A stretch of DNA of 64,000 nt, from NCBI RefSeq assembly GCF_000745855.1, contig NZ_JQKD01000030.1, positions 1 to 64,000 of the forward strand, given 5' to 3'. Positions within the stretch are counted from its first letter, which is position 1. The number at the start of each line of letters is the position of its first letter. Of the stretch, positions 1 to 9,704 are shown piece after piece. The notes under the pieces are model-generated. The model searched no databases. It was given only the letters and a program-made list of their open reading frames with translations, and was not told the origin of the DNA. The translations under genes and the position numbers were made by a program. Source of the DNA: Xenophilus azovorans DSM 13620 (GTDB lineage Bacteria; Pseudomonadota; Gammaproteobacteria; Burkholderiales; Burkholderiaceae_C).

Positions 1-782
1 GAGATCCCCGCCGCGATGTACAGCTGCGGCGCCACGATCTTGCCCGTCTGACCCACCTGCAGGTCATTGGGGGCGTAGCCCGCATCCACCGCCGCGCGGC
101 TCGCCCCGATCGCCGCACCCAGCTTGTCCGCCAGCGGCGTCATCACCTCCTGGAACTTCTCCGCGCTGCCCAGCGCTCTTCCGCCCGACACCACGATCTT
201 GGCCGCCGTCAGCTCCGGACGGTCGCTCTTGCTCACCTCCCGGCCCACGAACGCGCTCTTGCCGCTGTCGGCCACCGCGTCCTTCGTTTCGATGGCTGCG
301 CTGCCGCCCGTGGCCGCGGCCGCATCGAAGCCCGTCGTGCGCACCGTGATCACCTTCTTGGGATCGTTGCTCTGCACCGTCGCGATCGCGTTGCCCGCAT
401 AGATCGGCCGCTCGAAGGTGTCGGCACTGACCACCTTGGTGATGTCGCTCACTTGCGCCACATCCAGCTTCGCCGCCACCCGCGGCGCCACGTTCTTGCC
501 GCTGGCCGTGCTGGGGAACAGGATGTGGCTGTAGTCGCCCGCCAGGGCCAGCACCTGGGCTGCCAGGTTCTCGGCCAGGCCGTCCGCCAGGCTGGCCCCA
601 TCCGCATGGATCACCTTGCCCACCCCGGCGATCTGGCTGGCCGCCTTGGCCACCTCCCCGGCGTTGTGCCCGGCCACCAGCACGTGGACGTCGCCGCCGA
701 TGGCGCTGGCTGCGCTCACCGTGTTCAGCGTCGCGGGCTTGAGGCTCTGGTTGTCGTGTTCTGCAATGACGAGTGTGGTCAT
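1..782 (-). CDS. etfA: Electron transfer flavoprotein subunit alpha (partial, C-terminus beyond window)
   Basis: This is the FAD-carrying alpha subunit of the soluble ETF heterodimer, which takes electrons from acyl-CoA and other dehydrogenases and passes them to ETF:ubiquinone oxidoreductase. About 260 codons are visible. The N-terminus MTTLVIAEHDNQSLKPATL opens the alpha/beta domain, and VSGGRALGS, typical of the FAD-binding half, lies near residue 200. Family members have about 310 residues, so roughly 50 C-terminal residues lie left of the window. The ATG sits 10 nt after the etfB stop and has an AGGAG ribosome site about 6 nt upstream, so the two are co-transcribed and probably translationally coupled. 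Identification is secure. Seen: sequence, spacing and ribosome site. Known: family role. Confidence 0.96.
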   Translation of the reverse strand, partial: MTTLVIAEHDNQSLKPATLNTVSAASAIGGDVHVLVAGHNAGEVAKAASQIAGVGKVIHADGASLADGLAENLAAQVLALAGDYSHILFPSTASGKNVAPRVAAKLDVAQVSDITKVVSADTFERPIYAGNAIATVQSNDPKKVITVRTTGFDAAAATGGSAAIETKDAVADSGKSAFVGREVSKSDRPELTAAKIVVSGGRALGSAEKFQEVMTPLADKLGAAIGASRAAVDAGYAPNDLQVGQTGKIVAPQLYIAAGI

Positions 783-792
783 GGTCGGCTCC

Positions 793-1542
793 TCAGATCA
801 CCTTGGCTTCGTTCTTGAGCTTGTCCACCAGCGTGGCCACGTCCGGCACCTTCACCCCGGCGCCGCGCTTGGGCGGCTCGCTGACCTTCAGGGTCTTCAG
901 GCGCGGGGCCACGTCCACCCCCAGCTCTTCCGGCTTGAGCGTGTCCAGCTGCTTCTTCTTGGCCTTCATGATGTTCGGCAGCGTCACGTAGCGCGGCTCG
1001 TTCAGGCGCAGGTCCGCCGTGATCACCGCCGGAACGCTCAGGGTCACGGTCTCCAGGCCGCTGTCCACCTCGCGGGTGACCTTGACCTTGTCGCCTTCCA
1101 CTTCCACCTTGCCGGCGAAGGTGCCTTGCGGGAGATCGGCCAGCGCGGCCAGCATCTGGCCGGTCTGGTTGGCGTCGTCGTCGATGGCCTGCTTGCCCAG
1201 GATCACCAGGCCGGGCTGCTCCTTGTCCACCAGGGCCTTCAGCAGCTTGGCCACCGCCAGGGGCTGCAGCTCCTCGGCCGACTCCACCAGGATGCCACGG
1301 TCCGCGCCGATGGCCATCGCCGTGCGCAGCGTCTCCTGGCACTTGGCCTCGCCGCAGCTCACCGCGATCACCTCCGTGGCCACGCCCTTTTCCTTCAGCC
1401 GAACCGCCTCCTCCACCGCAATCTCGTCGAACGGGTTCATGCTCATCTTCACGTTCGCTATGTCCACCCCCGATCCATCGCTCTTCACGCGGACCTTGAT
1501 GTCCTTGTCCACCACCCGCTTGACGGGCACCAGTACTTTCAT
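793..1542 (-). CDS. etfB: Electron transfer flavoprotein subunit beta
   Basis: This is the 249-aa beta subunit of ETF, partner of the alpha subunit encoded immediately downstream. The N-terminus [19 protein letters not shown] and the segments [19 protein letters not shown] and [19 protein letters not shown] are typical of the family, and the [19 protein letters not shown] stretch corresponds to the nucleotide-binding loop region. Length matches the family (about 250 aa). The ATG has AGGAG about 9 nt upstream. A TATAAT box overlaps the stop codon of the upstream mscS gene, so etfB-etfA probably has its own promoter rather than depending on readthrough. It acts in the cytoplasm in fatty-acid and amino-acid oxidation. 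Confidence 0.97.
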   Translation of the reverse strand: MKVLVPVKRVVDKDIKVRVKSDGSGVDIANVKMSMNPFDEIAVEEAVRLKEKGVATEVIAVSCGEAKCQETLRTAMAIGADRGILVESAEELQPLAVAKLLKALVDKEQPGLVILGKQAIDDDANQTGQMLAALADLPQGTFAGKVEVEGDKVKVTREVDSGLETVTLSVPAVITADLRLNEPRYVTLPNIMKAKKKQLDTLKPEELGVDVAPRLKTLKVSEPPKRGAGVKVPDVATLVDKLKNEAKVI

Positions 1543-1692
1543 GGCTTGACTCCTAGGAAATGAAATCGGAAATCAGTGAGGCGGGGCGCTCGGAGCCCGC
1601 AGGGTCCGGGGCATTCTAGGGTTCGGGGTCTTCCGCGATCCCCATGCGCCGCATGGACGGGATGCGCAAAAAAGAACGATCGTGCTTTTTCG

Positions 1693-1698
1693 ATTATA
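1693..1698 (-). promoter_or_regulatory. Probable -10 box for etfBA overlapping the mscS stop codon
   Basis: On the minus strand the context is GCCTATAATCG, a perfect TATAAT hexamer about 150 nt before the etfB start. It overlaps the TAA stop of mscS. No convincing TTGACA-like -35 lies 16-18 nt upstream. The leader below it is AT-richer than its surroundings (AAAAAGCACGATCGTTC). Seen: the hexamer. Inferred: promoter function. Confidence 0.55.
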
Positions 1699-2986
1699 GG
1701 CGAGCCTCGTCCACCGCCCCGGAAAGCCGACCGTCCGGCATGGACTCGATGCGCACCACGCGCTGCGGATACGGGATGTCGATGCGCGCGGCGCGCAGGC
1801 CTTCCAGGAGGGCGATGTTGATGGCCGAGCGCAGGTTGTCCCTGCCCTTCTCCGGGTCGCGCACCCAGAAGTGCAGCGTGAACTCCAGCCCGTCGGCCAC
1901 GAAGCCGGTGAGGTAGGCCACGGGCGCCGGCTCGGCCAGCACCCGCGGCTGCGCCCGGGCCGCGCCGGTGAGGATGGCCTGCACCTGCGCCACGTCGCTG
2001 CCGCCGCCCACCACGATGCTGGTCGTGATGTTGAACTTCTGGTCGGCCAGCGAGAGGTTCTCCACCCGGCCGGTGATGATCGACTCGTTGGGCACGATGG
2101 CCTCGCGCCCGTTGCCGGCGCGGATGAGCGTGTAGCGCGTCTTGATGTCGGTGATGCGGCCCTCGAAGGTGTCGACCTTGACGTTGTCGCCGATGCGGAT
2201 GGAGCGCTCCAGCAGGATGACGAAGCCGCTCACGTAGTTGGCCGCCAGTTTCTGCAGGCCGAAGCCCAGCCCCACACCGAGCGCGCCGCCCAGCACCGAC
2301 AGCGCCGTGAGGTCCACCCCCACCGCCGACAGCGCGAACAGCAGGCCGATCAGCAGCAGGAAGGCGCGCACCGCGTTGGAGGCGACCTTGCGCATCGATA
2401 GGTCGGCCACCGCCTCGCGCAGGACGCGCTTCTCGATGGTGGCGGCGATCCACAGCGCGATGGTCAGCACCACGGCCGCCGAGAGCGTGCCCTCGAAGAT
2501 CGTGCGCACGCTCACGCTCGTCTTGCCGAAACCCAGGGTGATCTCGTCGAGCTCGGCCAGCACCGGCGGCAGCAGCCCGACGATCCACAGCACCGCGGCG
2601 ATCCACGCCAGCCAGGAGACGGTGCGCTCGATCAGCCGCGCCAGGGTGGAAGCCGGGAACACCGCATGCAGCACCCGCGCGAAGAGGCGGATGACCGCCA
2701 GCGCCAGGAACACCGAGACGCCCACGCGCAGCACCAGCACCGGATGGCCCAGGCCTGCCAGCCCGCGGCGCGACAGGTCGGCCAGCAGCAGGGCCAGCAG
2801 CGGGAACAGCAGCCCGTCGATGGTGCGCACGCCGAACCACACCGAGTCCCTGGGCTGATCGCGCCCGAACCAGCGGGCCACGGCCCAGGCCAGCGCCACG
2901 GCGGCCAGCAGCAGCGCCACTTCCAGCGACAGGCTGCGCGCGTCGGCGCGCGACAGCCGTTCGACGAAGCCGTTCCAGTCGGTCAT
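1694..2986 (-). CDS. MscS-family mechanosensitive ion channel
   Basis: This is a 430-aa inner-membrane protein of the small-conductance mechanosensitive channel family, which releases solutes on hypo-osmotic shock. The N-terminal half has about five hydrophobic segments (for example SLEVALLLAAVALAWAVA). The pore helix and beta domain follow: GGALGVGLGFGLQKLAANY, then LLERSIRIGDNVKVDTFEG and TRYTLIRAGNGREAIVPNE, which are hallmark MscS stretches. It is longer than E. coli MscS (286 aa), with extra N-terminal transmembrane helices. I chose the ATG at 2986 over an in-frame TTG at 2998; no clear ribosome site separates them. It begins about 20 nt after the upstream amidohydrolase stop, so the pair may be co-transcribed. 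Substrate and gating threshold cannot be read from sequence. Confidence 0.92.
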   Translation of the reverse strand: MTDWNGFVERLSRADARSLSLEVALLLAAVALAWAVARWFGRDQPRDSVWFGVRTIDGLLFPLLALLLADLSRRGLAGLGHPVLVLRVGVSVFLALAVIRLFARVLHAVFPASTLARLIERTVSWLAWIAAVLWIVGLLPPVLAELDEITLGFGKTSVSVRTIFEGTLSAAVVLTIALWIAATIEKRVLREAVADLSMRKVASNAVRAFLLLIGLLFALSAVGVDLTALSVLGGALGVGLGFGLQKLAANYVSGFVILLERSIRIGDNVKVDTFEGRITDIKTRYTLIRAGNGREAIVPNESIITGRVENLSLADQKFNITTSIVVGGGSDVAQVQAILTGAARAQPRVLAEPAPVAYLTGFVADGLEFTLHFWVRDPEKGRDNLRSAINIALLEGLRAARIDIPYPQRVVRIESMPDGRLSGAVDEARL

Positions 2987-3007
2987 GCGCGCGGGCAACG
3001 GGCGGCG

Positions 3008-3964
3008 TCAGAGATCGGCCAGCACGCGCACGTGGGTCTCCACGCTGCGCGCCAGGGCGTCGAGGTGGTAGCCGCCCTCCAGCAACGACACGATCCGCCC
3101 CTTGGCATGGCGCCTGGCCACGTCGCGGATGCGCTCGGTGATCCAGGCATAGTCGTTCTCGTTCAGGCCCAGCTGGCCCAGGTCGTCCTCGCGGTGCGCG
3201 TCGAAGCCGGCGCTGACGAAGATCATCTGCGGCCTGAAGGCCTCCAGCCGCGGCAGGCAGACCATGTCGAACACCTCGCGCACGTCCATGCCCTTTGTGT
3301 AGGCCGGCACCGGCACGTTGGCCATGTTCTCGGCCGGATGCTCGGTGCCGCTGAAGGGATAGAAGGGGTGCTGGAAGATGCCGGTCATCAGCGCGCGCGG
3401 ATCGCCGGAGAGGATGTCCTCGGTGCCGTTGCCGTGGTGCACGTCGAAGTCCACGACGGCCACGCGCGAGAAGCCGTGCTCGTCCAGCGCATGGCGCGCC
3501 GCGATGGCGACGTTGTTGAGGAAGCAGAAGCCCATGGCCTGCTCGCGGCAGGCATGGTGGCCGGGCGGGCGCACGGCGCAGAAGGCGTTGGCCAGCTCGC
3601 CCCGCGCCACCGCGTCGGTGGCGGCGATGGCGGCGCCGGCCGCCCGGCGCGCCGCCAGCAGCGTGCCGCGGTTCAGCGCCGTGTCCGGGTCGACCTGGGC
3701 GTATTCGGGGCCGCCCACGCCTTCGTCGGCCACCAGGCGCTGGTGCAGGGCTTCGAGGTGTTCCAGGTGGGCCGCCGAATGCGCCCGCGTGATCTGCGCC
3801 AGCGTGGCCAGCGGCATGTCGTCGTGGCGGGCCAGCGCATCGGCCACGCCAGTGACGAGCAGGCGGTCCTCGATGGCGTCCAGCCGCTGCGGGCATTCGG
3901 GGTGGCCCCGGCCCATCTCGTGCTTCCAGAAGTCGCGATGGATGTAGTAGCCGGTGGATGCCAT
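3008..3964 (-). CDS. Histone deacetylase family (acetoin utilisation / acetylpolyamine amidohydrolase-like) protein
   Basis: This is a 318-aa zinc-dependent deacetylase of the class II HDAC-like bacterial family. RPPGHHA (132-138) carries the catalytic His pair. FDVHHGNGTED (173-183) supplies Asp and His zinc ligands, SAGFDAHRED (251-260) the second Asp ligand, and EGGYH (296-300) the transition-state Tyr. All key residues are present, so it should be active. The physiological substrate (acetylated polyamine, lysine or other amide) is unknown. An in-frame extension to 4069 exists, but the start MASTGYYIHRDFWKHEMG fits the family N-terminus and leaves a 76-bp divergent gap to moxR. It lies directly upstream of the MscS gene on the same strand. 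Confidence 0.93.
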   Translation of the reverse strand: MASTGYYIHRDFWKHEMGRGHPECPQRLDAIEDRLLVTGVADALARHDDMPLATLAQITRAHSAAHLEHLEALHQRLVADEGVGGPEYAQVDPDTALNRGTLLAARRAAGAAIAATDAVARGELANAFCAVRPPGHHACREQAMGFCFLNNVAIAARHALDEHGFSRVAVVDFDVHHGNGTEDILSGDPRALMTGIFQHPFYPFSGTEHPAENMANVPVPAYTKGMDVREVFDMVCLPRLEAFRPQMIFVSAGFDAHREDDLGQLGLNENDYAWITERIRDVARRHAKGRIVSLLEGGYHLDALARSVETHVRVLADL

Positions 3965-4040
3965 GTCTCGGGGCTCGTGCGCGCTATCGCTATACCTCAC
4001 ACGGCACGGGGCGATGGCCGTGGGGTATCGTCTGCAGCAT

Positions 4041-4969
<929 letters not shown>

Positions 4970-4973
<4 letters not shown>

Positions 4974-5941
4974 ATCCGGCCGCCGCGCTGCGCCGCCGGC
5001 TCGACGGCTGGTTCCTGTCCCGGCGCCCGCCATCGGACCGCCTTCGGCTGACCCAGCGCAACGTCTACATCGTGCCCAGCCGCGCCGGCTGGATGCTGGG
5101 CGCGACGCTGGGAGTGCTGCTGCTGGCCTCCATCAACTACCAGCTCAACCTGGGCTACCTGATGACCTTCCTGCTGGCCGGCTGCGCGGCGGTGGGCATG
5201 CACGTGTGCCACGCCACCCTGCGCGGCCTGGGGCTGCACCTGGCGCCGCCGGAGCCACAGTTCGCCGGTGACAGCGCCACGCTGCGCGTCACGCTGCACA
5301 ACGAGCGGCGCGGCACGCGCCACGGCATCGGGCTGGCGGTGCGCGGCAGCGGCCAGTGGTCGTGGACCGACGTGCCGGCCCAGGGCACGGCGACGGTGGA
5401 CGTGGCCTTCCGCGCGCCGCGGCGCGGGCGGCACCCGGTGCCGGTGCTCACCGCCGAGACGCGCTTCCCGCTGGGCACCTTCCGCGTCTGGACGGTCTGG
5501 CGGCCGGCGGCGCAACTGCTGGTCTACCCGAAGCCCGAAGCCCATCCGCCGCCCCTGCCGGCGCCCGAGCCGCGGCCCGGCGAGGCGCCCGCCAGCCTGC
5601 GCGCACGCGCCGGCGGCGACTTCGACGGCGTGCGTGCCTACCACCGCGGCGACCCGCTCAAGCTGGTGGTGTGGAAGCGCGTCGCGCGCGCCCAGGCGGC
5701 CGGGTCGGACGAACTCGTCAGCCGCGACGCCGACGAGGCCCGCCGGCACGAACTCTGGCTGGATGCGCAGGCCGCCGGCCTGGCCGACCCCGAGGCACGC
5801 CTGGCCCGCCTCGCGGCCTGGGTGCTGCAGGCCGAGCGCCTGGGGCTGGACTACGGCCTGCGCGCCGGCGGCCGCACGATCGCGCCGGCGCAGGGCGAAG
5901 CCCACAAGCGCAGTTGCCTGGAGTGGCTCGCCACATGCTGA
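4970..5941 (+). CDS. DUF58 domain-containing protein
   Basis: This is a 323-aa membrane-associated DUF58 protein. Two closely spaced hydrophobic segments (about residues 33-75, for example GWMLGATLGVLLLASIN and LMTFLLAGCAAVGMHVC) anchor it. The C-terminal half carries the diagnostic motif GDFDGVRAYHRGDPLKLVVW around residues 218-237. The start codon is GTG, and GTGA overlaps the moxR stop, so translation is coupled. The gene in turn overlaps the transglutaminase gene by 7 nt. DUF58 proteins pair with MoxR ATPases and membrane transglutaminases; their biochemical role is not established. Identification of the family is firm, the function is not. Confidence 0.92.
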
Positions 5942-7947
5942 AGCTGCCGCGCCAGATGCCGCGCGACACGCGCGACACGCTGTTCCTGCTCGGCGTGATC
6001 GCGCTGATCGTGCTGCCGCAGTTGCCCAACCTGCCGCTGTGGTGCATCGCGCTGGCGCTGGTCGTGCTGCTGTGGCGCGGCGCGCTGGCCTGGCAGGCGG
6101 CGCCGCTGCCCGGGCGCTGGTGGCGCATCGGCCTGCTCGCGCTGGCGCTGGGCGCCACCTTCGCCACCCACCGCACGCTGCTGGGCAAGGACGCGGGCGT
6201 GACGCTGGTCGTCGTGCTGCTGGCCCTGAAGACGCTGGAGCTGCGCGCGCGGCGCGACGCCTTCGTGATCTTCTTCCTGGGCTTCTTCGCGATGCTCACG
6301 AACTTCTTCTACTCGCAGTCGCTGCTCACCGCGGCGGCGATGCTGGTCGCCCTGCTGGGCCTGCTGACGGCGCTGGTCAACGCCCACATGCCGGCCGGCC
6401 GGCCGCCGCTGATGCAGGCGGCGCGCACGGCGGGCTGGATGGCGCTGGCGGGCGCGCCGGTCATGCTGGCCCTGTTCATGTTCTTCCCGCGCCTGGCGCC
6501 GCTGTGGGGCACGCCCAACGACAACATGACGGGGCGCACCGGCCTGTCGAACACCATGCAGGTGGGCACCATCGCCGAGCTGGCGCTGGACGACGGCATC
6601 GCGGCGCGCGTGCGCTTCGACGACGGGCGCATGCCGCCGCGCGACCGGCTGTACTTCCGCGGACCGGTGCTCTCCAGGTTCGACGGCCGCGAATGGACGG
6701 CGCTGCCGCCGTGGGAGCGCGGCTTCCTGCCGGCCAACCTGCGCGTGCGCGGCGAGCCGGTGCGCTACGAGCTGACGCTCGAACCCAGCAACCGCCCCTG
6801 GCTGCTGACGCTGGACGCCACGCCCCAGGCGCCGGCCGTGGAGGAACTGCGCATCTTCCAGACGCCCGACCTGCAGTGGATGAGCAGCCGCCCCATCGGC
6901 GACCTGCTGCGCTACCGGGCCGAGAGCTGGACCGACTTCGACAGCGGCCCGCAGCGCCGCCTGCCCGGCCTGCAGGTCTACACGGCGCTGCCGCCGGACC
7001 GCAACCCGCGCACCGCCGAGCTGGCGGCGCAGATGCTAGCGCAGGCGCGCGCCGAGGCCGGCGGCGGCGACGCCACCGCGGCGCTGGTCGCCCTGGCCCT
7101 GCAGCGCCTGCGCACCGGCGGCTACAGCTACACGCTGGAGCCGGGCGTCTACGGCGACGAGACCGCCGACGAGTTCTGGTTCGACCACAAGGCCGGCTTC
7201 TGCGAGCACATCGCCTCGGCCTTCGTCGTGCTGATGCGCGCCGCCGGCGTGCCCGCGCGCATCGTCACCGGCTTCCAGGGCGGCGAGATCAATGCCGTGG
7301 ACCGCTACTGGACCGTGCGCAACAGCGACGCCCATGCCTGGGCCGAAGTGTGGGAGGAAGGCCGCGGCTGGGTGCGGGTGGACCCCACCGGCGCCATCTC
7401 GCCCGACCGCATCGGCCAGTTCCGCCGGCTGTCGCCGCAGCCGGGCCTGCTGGCCGGCGCCATCGGCGCCATGAGCCCCACGCTGGCGCAGAACGTGCGC
7501 GCCATCTGGGAAGCGATCAACAACGGCTGGAACCAGTGGGTGCTCAACTACACAAAGAGCCGCCAGCTCGACCTGCTGAAGAAGCTCGGCTTCGACAGCC
7601 CCAGCCTGGCCGACCTGGCCTGGGTGCTGCTGTGGCTGCTGGTCGGCGCCAGCCTGGCCGGCGGCGCCTGGACGCTGTGGGAGCGCAGCCGCATCGACCC
7701 CTGGCTGCGCCTGCTCGGCCGGGCGCGCGCCCGGCTGCTGCGCGCCGGCATCGAGCTGCCGCCCCAGGCGGCGCCGCGCCTGATGGGCGAGCGCCTGGCC
7801 GAGCGCTTCGGCGCCGAGGCCAGCGCGCCGGTGCGCGCATGGCTGCTGCGCCTGGAGGCGCAGCGCTACGGCCGCGCGCCCACCGAGTCGCTGCGTGCGC
7901 TGCGCGCGCAGTTCCGGCGCCTGCGCTGGCCCGCGGCCGGCGGGTGA
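5935..7947 (+). CDS. TgpA-like membrane transglutaminase (DUF3488 and DUF4129-type)
   Basis: This is a 670-aa integral membrane protein with a periplasmic transglutaminase core. The first ~170 residues hold five or six transmembrane helices (for example LFLLGVIALIVLPQLPNL). The catalytic Cys is C423 in KAGFCEHIASAF, the His is H467 in SDAHAWAEVW and the Asp is D483 in VRVDPTGA. All three are present, so it is predicted active. A further transmembrane helix near residue 560 (LAWVLLWLLVGASLAGG) precedes a cytoplasmic tail. Length and layout match Pseudomonas TgpA. It is the third gene of the moxR-DUF58-tgpA operon and starts 7 nt before the DUF58 stop. The natural acceptor substrate is unknown. 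Confidence 0.93.
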   Translation: MLKLPRQMPRDTRDTLFLLGVIALIVLPQLPNLPLWCIALALVVLLWRGALAWQAAPLPGRWWRIGLLALALGATFATHRTLLGKDAGVTLVVVLLALKTLELRARRDAFVIFFLGFFAMLTNFFYSQSLLTAAAMLVALLGLLTALVNAHMPAGRPPLMQAARTAGWMALAGAPVMLALFMFFPRLAPLWGTPNDNMTGRTGLSNTMQVGTIAELALDDGIAARVRFDDGRMPPRDRLYFRGPVLSRFDGREWTALPPWERGFLPANLRVRGEPVRYELTLEPSNRPWLLTLDATPQAPAVEELRIFQTPDLQWMSSRPIGDLLRYRAESWTDFDSGPQRRLPGLQVYTALPPDRNPRTAELAAQMLAQARAEAGGGDATAALVALALQRLRTGGYSYTLEPGVYGDETADEFWFDHKAGFCEHIASAFVVLMRAAGVPARIVTGFQGGEINAVDRYWTVRNSDAHAWAEVWEEGRGWVRVDPTGAISPDRIGQFRRLSPQPGLLAGAIGAMSPTLAQNVRAIWEAINNGWNQWVLNYTKSRQLDLLKKLGFDSPSLADLAWVLLWLLVGASLAGGAWTLWERSRIDPWLRLLGRARARLLRAGIELPPQAAPRLMGERLAERFGAEASAPVRAWLLRLEAQRYGRAPTESLRALRAQFRRLRWPAAGG

Positions 7948-7954
7948 GCCCGGG

Positions 7955-7960
7955 CACAAT
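7955..7960 (+). promoter_or_regulatory. Probable -10 box (CACAAT) immediately before mltB
   Basis: CACAAT ends 6 nt before the ATG of the lytic transglycosylase gene. If used as a -10 element, transcription would start at or next to the A of the ATG, giving a leaderless mRNA. The same arrangement recurs at other genes in this window. Promoter function is inferred. Confidence 0.4.
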
Positions 7961-7966
7961 CGGCGC

Positions 7967-9058
7967 ATGCGCTTCCCGCCCTTCCGACGACTGCGCCCGC
8001 TGGCGCTCGTGCTGATCGCCGCCACGGCCCACTTCGCTGCCGCCGCCCCGAAGGGCGCTCCCGCCAAGAAGCGGCCTGCCGCGGCCGCGCCGGCCGCCCT
8101 CTTCTACGCCCAGCGCGGCGACGCGATGCAGTTCGCCGACGAGGTGGCCCGCCGCCACGGGCTGGATGCCGCCTGGGTGCGCGACACCATCGGCCAGGCG
8201 CGCTTCCTGCCCAACGTGCCGCGCCTGATGCTGCCGCCGCCGCGCGGCACCGCCAAGAACTGGGTGCGCTACCGCAGCCGCTTCGTGGAGCCGGTGCGCA
8301 TCGCCGCCGGCGTGCGCTTCTGGCGCGACAACGAGGCCACGCTGGCGCGCGCCGAGCGCGAGTTCGGCGTGCCGCCGGAGATCGTTGTCGGCATCATCGG
8401 CGTCGAGACCATCTACGGCCGGAACATGGGCAGCTTCCGCGTGCTGGACGCGCTGGCCACGCTGGCCTTCGACTTCCCCGACGCGCATCCGCGCGCGGAC
8501 CAGCGGCGCAGCTTCTTCCGCGAGGAGCTGGAGAGCTTCCTCTCGACCGAAAGCCGCACGCACGACGACCCGACGCGCCCGCTGGGCAGCTACGCCGGCG
8601 CCATGGGCATGCCCCAGTTCATGCCCAGCAGCATCGCCAAATACGCCGTGGACTACGACGGCGACGGCCGCATCGACCTGGTGAACAACCCGCAGGACGT
8701 GATCGGCTCGGTGGCCAGCTACTTCAAGGCCTTCGGCTGGCAGCGCGACGTGCCCGCCACCTTCGGAGTGCAACTGGACGGCGCCCGGACCAACCTGCCC
8801 GTGCTGCTGGAGAAGGACATCCTGCCCAGCCTCAGCGCCGACGCCTTCGTCGCCGCCGGCGCGCAGCTCGACCGCGAGGGCCAGCGCCACCCCGGCCTGC
8901 TGGCGCTGGTCGAGCTGCAGAACGGCCCCGACGCGCCGCCCACCTACGTGGCCGGCACGCAGAACTTCTACGTCATCACCCGCTACAACTGGAGCAGCTA
9001 CTACGCGATGTCGGTGCTGGACCTGGGGCAGGAGGTGAAGGCGGCGATGGCGCAATGA
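7967..9058 (+). CDS. mltB: Lytic murein transglycosylase B
   Basis: This is a 363-aa periplasmic or outer-membrane-associated enzyme that cleaves the MurNAc-GlcNAc bond of peptidoglycan with formation of 1,6-anhydro-MurNAc. The N-terminus (RPLALVLIAATAHFAAAA) is a Sec signal peptide; no lipobox Cys is evident, so it is probably soluble, unlike E. coli MltB. The catalytic Glu is E147 in GVETIYGRNMGSF. The signatures GAMGMPQFMPSSIAKYAVD and DYDGDGRIDLVNNPQDVIG are typical of the family. The start was chosen at the ATG that gives the signal peptide. The next gene overlaps its stop by 4 nt. The enzyme probably works in cell-wall turnover. Confidence 0.95.
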   Translation: MRFPPFRRLRPLALVLIAATAHFAAAAPKGAPAKKRPAAAAPAALFYAQRGDAMQFADEVARRHGLDAAWVRDTIGQARFLPNVPRLMLPPPRGTAKNWVRYRSRFVEPVRIAAGVRFWRDNEATLARAEREFGVPPEIVVGIIGVETIYGRNMGSFRVLDALATLAFDFPDAHPRADQRRSFFREELESFLSTESRTHDDPTRPLGSYAGAMGMPQFMPSSIAKYAVDYDGDGRIDLVNNPQDVIGSVASYFKAFGWQRDVPATFGVQLDGARTNLPVLLEKDILPSLSADAFVAAGAQLDREGQRHPGLLALVELQNGPDAPPTYVAGTQNFYVITRYNWSSYYAMSVLDLGQEVKAAMAQ

Positions 9059-9675
9059 GCGATTTGCCGCGGACGCACTGGACCGAGGCCTGGCGCGCGC
9101 TGGACACCGAACCGCCTGCCGGGCTGCTCGAGCAGCTGCTGGCCGCCTACGCCGAGCCGCAGCGCCACTACCACGGCCTGCAGCACCTGGCCGAGTGCAT
9201 GGCGCACTTCGGCCGCGAGCGCGTCGCCGCCGCGCATCCGGCCGAGGTGGCGCTGGCCCTGTTCTTCCACGACGCCGTCTACGACGTCCACGCGCACGAC
9301 AACGAGGCGCGCAGCGCCGACTGGGCCCGCGAGGCGCTGCGGCAGGCCGGCGCCGGCGACGAGGCCGCACAGCGCGTGCATGCCCTGGTGATGGCCACCT
9401 GCCACGACGCACAGCCCGAGGGCGCCGACGCGCAGCTGCTGGTCGACATCGACCTCGCCATCCTCGGCGCGCCGCCGGCGCGCTTCGCCGAATACGAGCA
9501 GCAGATCCGCCGCGAGTACGCCCACGTGCCGCCCGAGGTGTTCGAGCCGCGCCGGCGCGCCATCCTGGGCCGCTTCCTGGCGCGCGATCCGCTGTACCTC
9601 ACGCCCGGCCTGCGCGCGCGCTGCGAGGCGCAGGCGCGAAGCAACCTGCGCGGCGCGACGGCGCAGGCGGGGTGA
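9055..9675 (+). CDS. HD-superfamily metal-dependent phosphohydrolase (COG4339 type)
   Basis: This 206-aa protein resembles the predicted HD-domain family often mislabelled as an NMDA-receptor subunit. Probable metal ligands are H44 in HGLQHLAEC, the HD pair H72-D73 in FFHDAVYDV, H117 in ATCHDAQ and D131 in LVDIDLAILG. There is no signal peptide, so it is cytoplasmic. ATGA overlap with mltB means coupled translation, although no functional link between the two is obvious. The substrate of this family is unknown. Its 3' end faces the aldoxime dehydratase gene with only 29 bp between stops and no clear terminator hairpin. Confidence 0.88.
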   Translation: MSDLPRTHWTEAWRALDTEPPAGLLEQLLAAYAEPQRHYHGLQHLAECMAHFGRERVAAAHPAEVALALFFHDAVYDVHAHDNEARSADWAREALRQAGAGDEAAQRVHALVMATCHDAQPEGADAQLLVDIDLAILGAPPARFAEYEQQIRREYAHVPPEVFEPRRRAILGRFLARDPLYLTPGLRARCEAQARSNLRGATAQAG

Positions 9676-9704
9676 GCAGCCGGCCTCGCGCCCGGTGCCC
9701 GCAC

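Noticed and set aside
5268-8015. 915-codon frame overlapping the DUF58 and TgpA genes
   Set aside because: Arg/Ala-rich off-frame translation; the true frames carry DUF58 and transglutaminase motifs.
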